From DATESG01 sp964480275 (GTDB lineage: Bacteria; Bacillota_I; Bacilli_A; RFN20; CAG-826): 11,247 nt of DNA. The position numbers were made by a program, and so were the translations under genes. The stretch lies in NCBI GenBank assembly GCA_964480275.1, contig CAYZOC010000034.1, positions 1-11,247 of the forward strand. The letters are read 5' to 3'. Position 1 is the stretch's first letter; every line of letters begins with the position of its first letter. Shown here in pieces: positions 6,496 through 11,247 of the stretch. Below the pieces are notes generated by a model. The model was not told the DNA's origin and did not search any database. It saw nothing but the letters and a program-made list of their open reading frames with translations.

Positions 6496-7683
6496 ATGAA
6501 CATTACTTATACTTTATCACTACTATTTATCTTAACTTCCCCTTTTTCAATATTAGCAAAAAGTAATCGTGCCACTAAAGATATTACGCTCCTTAGTACA
6601 AGTGCGCCCTCACTAAAAATAGATAACAAACCTTATATTACCAACTACACGCTTGGTGAATCTTTAATTCTTGATGGACTCGTAGTGGAAAAAGAAGAAA
6701 ACGGGGTTAAAACTACTGTTGAAGATTACACTGTTGGCGAAATAGACATCAATAACTTAGGTAAACAAGTAATCGAGATATATGGCGATGATTTTTATAC
6801 TTATTTCAATGTTTTCGTTAGTAATCGCAATGTTAAAAGTTATGCAAGTGTCACTCGTGATCTCTTTATCAGTGAAATAAGTCTCATCAATAATCAAAAC
6901 TATCTTGAAATATATAATAACACTTCTTCTTCGATCGATTTATCTAGCTACCAAATTGAAATAGAAAGTAGTGATAATAAAATAATCTCCCTCGGAGTGG
7001 ATGAACTTACAAGCAAGACTTCGCTCGTCTTACAAAGTGGAGACTATGACTTTAGCCTAGACTCCTTTGCCACTCTTTCACTCCAAAAAAACGAAATAGT
7101 AATTGATCAAATAACACGTGATCAAGAAGAAATAGATTTTTTTAATGCTACTAGTGAATTTAGCAACACTATCTTAAGAAGACATCATCAAGTTCATAAT
7201 GGCGCTATTTCATTTAATCCCGAAGAATGGATAAATGTTGGTAGTGATACAAGTAATTTCGCCCTTCATCAAGTAATTGATAATATTGTATCCGTCCCTA
7301 ATCAAGCTCGCGCCTTTGCTCGATATGTTATGTATGGAGCGGGCATGTTCGCCGCTGGTAGAGTCGAGGAAGCCTTTATCGCCCTAAGAGATGAATTTAA
7401 CCTGATGGAAGATTCCGCCAAAGAATATTTCATTGAAAATAAAGATGAGGAAGTTCAAGGGATAAATGAAGAAGGTAATCTTGATACTGCAACATTCAAA
7501 GAAGCACAAGGCCGAATCGGCGTTCTAGCATCTACGAGTGGCCATAATTCTTTTTTACCTAGCAGTGGGACTAGTTTCAATTTAGGAGATACCACTAGTG
7601 TCCTAATTATTTCTGGTGTTGCAATACTTTTAATTGGTGGGTATGTTATTTTTAGACTAAAAACAAGACGACAGTTCAAATAG
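6496..7683 (+). CDS. Secreted, C-terminally membrane-anchored surface protein with Ig-like and lamin-tail-like domains
   Basis: 395 aa. Residues 1-21 are a signal peptide with likely cleavage after SILA; it lacks a lipobox cysteine. Residues 41-110 (YTLGESLILDGLVV...DYTVGEID...VFVSN) match the bacterial Ig-like Big_3 pattern. Residues 122-260 (LFISEISL...YLEIYNNTSSSIDLSSYQI...EEWINVG) fit a lamin-tail domain, a beta-sandwich often found on bacterial surface proteins. Residues 268-312 (ARAFARYVMYGAG...AKEYF) form a helical segment of a type I associate from memory with surface proteins of Mollicutes-like Bacilli; its function is unknown. A Ser/Gly/Thr linker leads to one membrane helix (368-386) and a basic tail RLKTRRQFK. 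There is no LPxTG-type motif, so it should stay in the membrane facing outward. An adhesion or envelope role is inference. Own promoter; convergent with the capsule operon. Confidence 0.8.
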   Translation: MNITYTLSLLFILTSPFSILAKSNRATKDITLLSTSAPSLKIDNKPYITNYTLGESLILDGLVVEKEENGVKTTVEDYTVGEIDINNLGKQVIEIYGDDFYTYFNVFVSNRNVKSYASVTRDLFISEISLINNQNYLEIYNNTSSSIDLSSYQIEIESSDNKIISLGVDELTSKTSLVLQSGDYDFSLDSFATLSLQKNEIVIDQITRDQEEIDFFNATSEFSNTILRRHHQVHNGAISFNPEEWINVGSDTSNFALHQVIDNIVSVPNQARAFARYVMYGAGMFAAGRVEEAFIALRDEFNLMEDSAKEYFIENKDEEVQGINEEGNLDTATFKEAQGRIGVLASTSGHNSFLPSSGTSFNLGDTTSVLIISGVAILLIGGYVIFRLKTRRQFK

Positions 7684-7710
7684 AAAAAGACAGTTCTAAG
7701 TGAACTGCCT
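7683..7710 (-). terminator. Intrinsic terminator of the leftward capsule operon
   Basis: On the leftward strand AGGCAGTTC (7702-7710) pairs with GAACTGTCT (7688-7696) around a 5-nt loop: nine pairs including one G-U. A T-run follows (complement of 7684-7687). On the rightward strand the G-U becomes an A-C mismatch and no T-run follows at once, so it favours leftward transcripts. It lies 26 bp beyond the stop of the Wzz fusion gene and abuts the stop of the surface-protein gene. An alternative rightward stem uses CAGTTCA at 7672-7678 with 7701-7707. Confidence 0.8.
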
Positions 7711-7735
7711 ATACTATAAATTTTTAAAATATTTT

Positions 7736-9022
7736 TTATTCAAATGTATTGATGACAATGTTTTCGTATTTTAATTGTTTTATCTTTTCTAAATACACAA
7801 CTAGTTTCTTTTTTGATGTGTGGTTTAAGAAGACATTGACCACAAGAAAGTCAAACTGATCGAGGGCATTAATACTAGTTGTATCGTCACTAATTGCAGC
7901 TAGTCGGAAAAGCACAATATCAAATTCATCTTTAATTTTACTAATAGAAGCCTCAAACTCTTCACTCTTAAAAAACTTAGCAGGATATAATACTTCTTTT
8001 GAAGGAAGTATATATAAATTATCTTGTACCTTGCTATATTGATCAAAAGTATGGGTGTTTGGATCAAAATCAACAATATTATTATTCCCTTTAATTGCGT
8101 ACTTGTCATCTAAATGTGGACGACTTAAATCTAAGTCGACAATAATTGTCTTATAGCCGTGCCCTGCATACATCTTGGCAATTTGTTCTAACAAATCTTC
8201 ACTTTTAGAATTATGACGATAAGGGGCATACGCGATTGTTTTGATGAAACGATCAAAAATATTACTTTCTAAATTATTTTGTAAATTAATGATATTTTTT
8301 TCAACTCTTTCTTCTTTGCTAGTGATATCACCTCTAATCTTTTTTGTCGAGGTAAGACTATAGGTACGATAACCTAAAAGTTCTAAGTCAGAGGCAAATA
8401 AGATTTTGCCACTGAGATAATCAGTTGAGACAACAACCCCAGAACCAATTAATACACCTAAGACTAGTGATATAAGATATAGAGTAAGCGGATTCATATT
8501 AGTACTAACTGCAGTTGTAGCATCTTGCGATACCGCTAAAAAGCCATTAGCAAAACTAATTGTCGGACTTGTATTACCATATTCAACAAAAACATCTAAA
8601 TATGTTTCTAGTGTAATACTAGTAAAGCTTTGATATGGAGAATTAAAATCAACACTAATGGTAGGTGAATTAACCGTATAAGCTATTTCTAAACCACTAG
8701 CAATAAAACTAGGTGTTATTTCCTTGCCATTAGGAAGCGTTGTATAGTCTAATTCTATTAGTTCCGCCACAACTAAATCCATGACATTTGTCGATTGCAT
8801 TTCTAGCGTTAATCTTTCTAAGTTAGCTTGCGTAAGTGAAGATATTCTTAGTTCAATCTTACCCTGACTCTTATAGTTGGTATCCATTACCCAGGTTGAA
8901 TAAATAAAACCAATAATTAAGCCAGTTAAGGCAAAATATAAAACATGGAAAATGTTTCTTTTTAAAATTATTAAAATTTCAATTAGTGACTGGGCAAGTG
9001 GTTTAGTTGGTTTCTCATTCAT
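7736..9022 (-). CDS. Wzz/CapA-type polysaccharide co-polymerase fused to a degenerate BY-kinase-like domain
   Basis: 428 aa. Membrane helix 1 is at about 25-45, an extracytoplasmic Wzz-like region at 46-178, helix 2 at about 180-200, then a cytoplasmic ATPase-like domain at 205-428. In Wzz/BY-kinase systems this protein sets capsule chain length. The kinase-like half keeps the fold cues: ELLGYRTYSL, Walker A'-like IIVDLDLSRPHL at 293-304, NLYILPSKE at 335-343, FDIVLF at 367-372 and LKYENIVINTF at the end. The Walker A position (APYRHNSKSED, 266-276) lacks the GxxGKS/T glycines, and the Walker B aspartate of the IIDTPP segment is replaced by Arg (LFRLAA). No tyrosine cluster ends the protein. 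I infer a catalytically dead pseudokinase with a structural role. It is last in the operon, 20 bp after capE. No Shine-Dalgarno is visible; TGCTAAAAT lies just before the ATG. Confidence 0.8.
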   Translation of the reverse strand: MNEKPTKPLAQSLIEILIILKRNIFHVLYFALTGLIIGFIYSTWVMDTNYKSQGKIELRISSLTQANLERLTLEMQSTNVMDLVVAELIELDYTTLPNGKEITPSFIASGLEIAYTVNSPTISVDFNSPYQSFTSITLETYLDVFVEYGNTSPTISFANGFLAVSQDATTAVSTNMNPLTLYLISLVLGVLIGSGVVVSTDYLSGKILFASDLELLGYRTYSLTSTKKIRGDITSKEERVEKNIINLQNNLESNIFDRFIKTIAYAPYRHNSKSEDLLEQIAKMYAGHGYKTIIVDLDLSRPHLDDKYAIKGNNNIVDFDPNTHTFDQYSKVQDNLYILPSKEVLYPAKFFKSEEFEASISKIKDEFDIVLFRLAAISDDTTSINALDQFDFLVVNVFLNHTSKKKLVVYLEKIKQLKYENIVINTFE

Positions 9023-9029
9023 GGTAAAT

Positions 9030-9038
9030 ATTTTAGCA
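9030..9038 (-). promoter_or_regulatory. Extended -10-like TGCTAAAAT just upstream of the Wzz-fusion ATG
   Basis: On the leftward strand TG-C-TAAAAT ends 7 nt before the ATG at 9020-9022, in the 20-bp gap after capE. The ATG has no GGAG-type ribosome binding site. An internal promoter here would give a leaderless or nearly leaderless mRNA for the last gene of the operon. AT-rich sequence makes chance matches common. Confidence 0.35.
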
Positions 9039-9042
9039 TAAT

Positions 9043-10074
9043 TTATTGTTTAAAATTATCTACTACTTCCTTTTCTTTAATTCTAAGTAGTTCCTTCTTC
9101 ATTTCTTCAACTGTAAGTCTTTTAGTATTATGCGAAGTATATGAATTTATCTCATCAATTTTAGATGAACCTTCATTAATAAACTTATCATAGTTTAAAT
9201 CACGGTTATCCGCAGGAATTCTAAAGAAATCACCAAGATCATCAGCTTTAGCCATCTCTTCTGATGTAACTAAAACTTCATAAAGTTTTTCTCCGTGTCT
9301 AGTTCCAATGTATGCCTTATCTACTTTTGCCTTTGTTAATTCTAAGACAGCATCAGCAAGAACGTCTATAGTGGCCGCTGGTGCTTTTTGCACAAAAAGG
9401 TCACCTTGCCTACCATTTTCAAAGGCATAAACAACTAGATCCACTGCATCTTCAAGTGTCATCATAAATCTTGTCATTTCTGGATTTGTAATAGTAATTG
9501 GCTTACCCCCATTGATGCGATCAATAAAGAGAGGAATAACACTACCTCTACTTGCCATTACGTTACCATATCTAGTTAAACATAGGACGGTATCGTCTTC
9601 TAAAAGTTGTCTAGATCTTGCAATTACATTTTTTTCCATTAATGCTTTAGAAATACCCATCGCATTAATCGGATAAGCTGCTTTATCAGTTGATAGGAAT
9701 ATTGCTTTTTTAACTCCATTATTGACACAAGCGGTAATAACATTATCACTACCAATAACATTAGTTTTAACTGCTTCCATCGGATAAAACTCACATGATG
9801 GTACTTGCTTTAAAGCCGCAGCATGAAAAACATAGTCAACCCCTTTAAAAGAATTTGTGATTGAAGATAAATCTCTTACATCACCAATATAAAATTTTAA
9901 TTTATGATTGTTAAATTCTTTTCGCATGTCATCTTGCTTTTTTTCATCGCGCGATACAATTCTAATCTCCTTGATATTAGAATCTAAAAACCTAGTGACA
10001 ACTGCATGTCCAAATGAACCAGTTCCACCAGTTACTAATAATACTTTTCCATCAAATATATCTTTTCTACTCAT
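9043..10074 (-). CDS. capE: UDP-N-acetylglucosamine 4,6-dehydratase/5-epimerase, CapE type
   Basis: Extended short-chain dehydrogenase, 343 aa from the chosen ATG; S. aureus CapE has about the same length. It binds NADP at GGTGSFG (16-22) and has STDKAAYPINAMGISK at 128-143, where the usual SDR Tyr-x3-Lys is replaced by Met-x3-Lys (M139, K143), as known for the CapE/FlaA1 group. Other marks are FHAAALKQVPSCE, RYGNVMASRGSVIPLF, NPEMTRFMMT and GTRHGEKLYE. It has no membrane helices, unlike WbpM. It converts UDP-GlcNAc to the 4-keto-6-deoxy sugar and epimerises C5, the first step to UDP-L-FucNAc. An upstream in-frame GTG at 10092 would add six residues, but GGAGAG (10079-10084 complement) is placed for the ATG at 10072-10074, so I use the ATG. 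Third gene of the visible operon; CapG is encoded two genes upstream. Confidence 0.92.
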   Translation of the reverse strand: MSRKDIFDGKVLLVTGGTGSFGHAVVTRFLDSNIKEIRIVSRDEKKQDDMRKEFNNHKLKFYIGDVRDLSSITNSFKGVDYVFHAAALKQVPSCEFYPMEAVKTNVIGSDNVITACVNNGVKKAIFLSTDKAAYPINAMGISKALMEKNVIARSRQLLEDDTVLCLTRYGNVMASRGSVIPLFIDRINGGKPITITNPEMTRFMMTLEDAVDLVVYAFENGRQGDLFVQKAPAATIDVLADAVLELTKAKVDKAYIGTRHGEKLYEVLVTSEEMAKADDLGDFFRIPADNRDLNYDKFINEGSSKIDEINSYTSHNTKRLTVEEMKKELLRIKEKEVVDNFKQ

Positions 10075-10106
10075 ATATCTCTCCAATTTCACATTTTTAT
10101 ATTTAA

Positions 10107-10853
10107 CTAGTTCCTTCTTAAACTATTATACATTCTAATAAAGTCTTTTTTTGATTTTTTTCCCATATATTTAGCATCTGATGCAGTTATTTGCTTAGCT
10201 TGATTTAAAAAAGAGTAATATTCTTCTTCATTTAAACTTTTTTCGTTTCTCCAAAAATCACGATGGGGAATGAAAGAGAGTTCATCCGAATAGTTGACAC
10301 CTTTTTTTGAGAAAACAACTAGCACACTCATTGTAAGTAAATATAGATCAAACAAAATACCCTGTTTTTTAATGTATTCAATATCAAAATTATAGGCTTC
10401 TATGGGCGTGAGAATATTTCTACCTCTTATTACTGCTAGACCTGTAAGTCCTGGTCTAGTGCAATGTCTAAATTCATATTGAGTATCAAGTATAAAAATA
10501 ATTTCTTCAGGAGTTTTTGGCCTAGGTCCAATTAGCGACATATCACCTCTAAGTACATTAATAAGTTGTGGTAATTCGTCAAGAGATGAATTTCTTAAAA
10601 TTTTTCCTAATTTAGTCACCTTTTTACTTTCAAAGTTATCATCATTATATTTAGTAGAACAACTATTCATTGTTTTAAATTTAAATATCTTAAAAACTCT
10701 ATTATATCTAACAATTCGTTTTTGTTTGATAACGATAGGTCCCTGATCAAAAATTAATATAAGTAAAGCAACTGAAAAAAGTAAAGGGGAAAAAACAATG
10801 ATACCTAACAAGGACAAAACTATATCAAAAAATCTCTTGATAAATAGAAACAT
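10107..10853 (-). CDS. Monotopic phosphoglycosyl transferase (bacterial sugar transferase, CapM/WcaJ/PglC-like) with C-terminal extension
   Basis: 248 aa. It transfers a sugar-1-phosphate from a UDP-sugar to undecaprenyl phosphate, starting the capsule repeat unit at the inner membrane face. The N-terminal hydrophobic helix (about 8-36) contains the Ser-Pro break (S22-P23) of the re-entrant helix of monotopic enzymes. Then come GPIVIKQKR, KFKTM at 58-62 (usually KFRTM), the catalytic Asp-Glu pair in SLDELPQL (D92, E93), GDMSLIGPRP at 103-112 and TRPGLTGLA. After about residue 185 there is a 60-residue basic, helical tail that the shortest family members lack. The ATG at 10851-10853 lies 2 nt after the capG stop, with only a weak GGAA upstream, so translation is probably coupled. 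The gap to capE is 32 bp. The donor sugar is probably an N-acetylated deoxy-hexosamine made by the neighbouring enzymes (inference). Confidence 0.9.
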   Translation of the reverse strand: MFLFIKRFFDIVLSLLGIIVFSPLLFSVALLILIFDQGPIVIKQKRIVRYNRVFKIFKFKTMNSCSTKYNDDNFESKKVTKLGKILRNSSLDELPQLINVLRGDMSLIGPRPKTPEEIIFILDTQYEFRHCTRPGLTGLAVIRGRNILTPIEAYNFDIEYIKKQGILFDLYLLTMSVLVVFSKKGVNYSDELSFIPHRDFWRNEKSLNEEEYYSFLNQAKQITASDAKYMGKKSKKDFIRMYNSLRRN

Positions 10854-10855
10854 GA

Positions 10856-11247
10856 CTATTTCTTATTCCAAGTTGTTAAATTTACAATACTTGTATAACT
10901 TTGAATAATTTTAATAACTTTTGTGGAAACTTTAACTGACTCATAGTCTTTGCTCATTGGCACATTTTCATTTCTAAGTTTGACCGCTAGATCAAGCGCG
11001 CCAATAACATCCTCTGTCTTAACTCCACCAATGATGATTGTTCCAGCATCAAGCGCCTCTGGTCTTTCAGTTGAAGTTCTAATTAAGACTCCTGGGAAAT
11101 TTAATATTGCGGTCTCTTCACTAAGAGTTCCTGAATCACTGAGGACACAGTACGCTTCTTTTTGAAGTTTACAGTAATCATGAAAACCAAAAGGTTTAAG
11201 TTGTCTTACAAGGGGATGGAATTTAAAGTCCCGTTTTTCAATCCACT
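10856..11247 (-). CDS. capG: UDP-GlcNAc 2-epimerase, CapG/FnlC type, C-terminal 129 residues (5' end beyond window)
   Basis: The frame is open from the right edge to a TAG at 10856-10858. It encodes the C-terminal third of a non-hydrolysing UDP-sugar 2-epimerase. Recognisable segments are LKPFGFHDYCKLQ, VLSDSGTLSEE, NFPGVLIR and STERPEALDAGT, the nucleotide-sugar-binding lobe of the family. The SDSGTLSEE / LNFPGV wording fits the CapG/FnlC branch, which makes UDP-L-FucNAc at the last step, better than WecB, which usually reads TDSGGIQEE. The gene is cut by the window edge and is not broken: no frameshift or stop is seen. It runs directly into the phosphoglycosyl transferase gene, and together with capE this points to a fucosamine-type capsule or surface glycan. 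CapF, the middle enzyme, is not in the window. Confidence 0.85.
   Translation of the reverse strand, partial: WIEKRDFKFHPLVRQLKPFGFHDYCKLQKEAYCVLSDSGTLSEETAILNFPGVLIRTSTERPEALDAGTIIIGGVKTEDVIGALDLAVKLRNENVPMSKDYESVKVSTKVIKIIQSYTSIVNLTTWNKK

Noticed and set aside
7455..7679. Leftward 74-codon open frame inside the surface-protein gene
   Set aside because: Antisense to the anchor region of the surface protein; no supporting signals.
7900..8109. Leftward 69-codon hydrophobic open frame inside the Wzz-fusion gene
   Set aside because: An alternative frame of a real gene on the same strand; hydrophobicity reflects AT-rich codons.
9019..9039. Six-codon minigene (MLKYLP) whose TGA overlaps the Wzz-fusion ATG
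   Set aside because: Could be a coupling minigene, but it also lacks an SD and its bases are better read as a -10 element; too short to support.
10075..10092. GTG start six codons upstream for capE
   Set aside because: The only good SD lies between this GTG and the ATG and is correctly spaced for the ATG; the ATG product length also matches CapE.
9908..10138. Rightward 76-codon open frame over the start of capE
   Set aside because: Antisense to capE and the transferase end; no SD or recognisable domain.
10950..11165. Rightward 71-codon open frame at the right edge
   Set aside because: Lies antisense to the capG 3' part, which has clear family motifs.
1..11247. CRISPR arrays, tRNA/rRNA genes, insertion sequences, phage or toxin-antitoxin genes
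   Set aside because: No regularly spaced repeats, cloverleaf sequences, transposase-like or integrase-like frames were found on either strand.

Overview
The window looks like chromosomal DNA from a low-GC Gram-positive lineage. Genes are AT-rich and most have strong AGGAG-type ribosome binding sites. Tryptophan is written TGG throughout, so the genetic code is standard and not the Mycoplasma code. The mix of a fucosamine-type capsule locus, a lamin-tail surface protein with a C-terminal membrane anchor, and small aminotransferases suggests an uncultured Bacilli / Acholeplasma-Izemoplasma-RF39-like organism. That placement is inference from gene flavour only; no rRNA or marker gene is present.

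Left third (1-5754): central nitrogen / C4-acid metabolism. A truncated Xre-type helix-turn-helix reading frame enters at the left edge and overlaps the 3' end of a leftward class I aminotransferase. A second class I aminotransferase is transcribed divergently to the right, followed by a PEP-carboxykinase-superfamily protein and an NADP-type glutamate dehydrogenase. The last two are 11 bp apart and end at a strong intrinsic terminator. Together these enzymes could interconvert aspartate, oxaloacetate, 2-oxoglutarate, glutamate and ammonia. The PEPCK-like protein would sit at the oxaloacetate/PEP node, if it has kept that activity.

Middle (5735-7683): a leftward 2H phosphoesterase (2'-5' RNA ligase-like) gene whose last codons lie in the gdhA terminator. 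Then comes a 221-bp divergent intergenic region with an extended -10 promoter, and a rightward secreted, membrane-anchored surface protein with an Ig-like and a lamin-tail-like domain.

Right (7683-11247): the downstream end of a leftward polysaccharide/capsule operon. In transcription order it holds a UDP-GlcNAc 2-epimerase (CapG/FnlC type, cut by the window edge), a monotopic phosphoglycosyl transferase, CapE (UDP-GlcNAc 4,6-dehydratase/5-epimerase), and a fused Wzz-type co-polymerase with a BY-kinase-like domain. It ends at a good leftward intrinsic terminator. CapE and CapG are two of the three enzymes of UDP-N-acetyl-L-fucosamine synthesis; the third (CapF) would be expected beyond the right edge.

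The most unusual items are the PEPCK-superfamily protein with an HPr-kinase-like P-loop coupled to gdhA, the Wzz fusion whose ATPase motifs look dead, and two genes without a Shine-Dalgarno that have a TAAAAT box 6-7 nt before the ATG.
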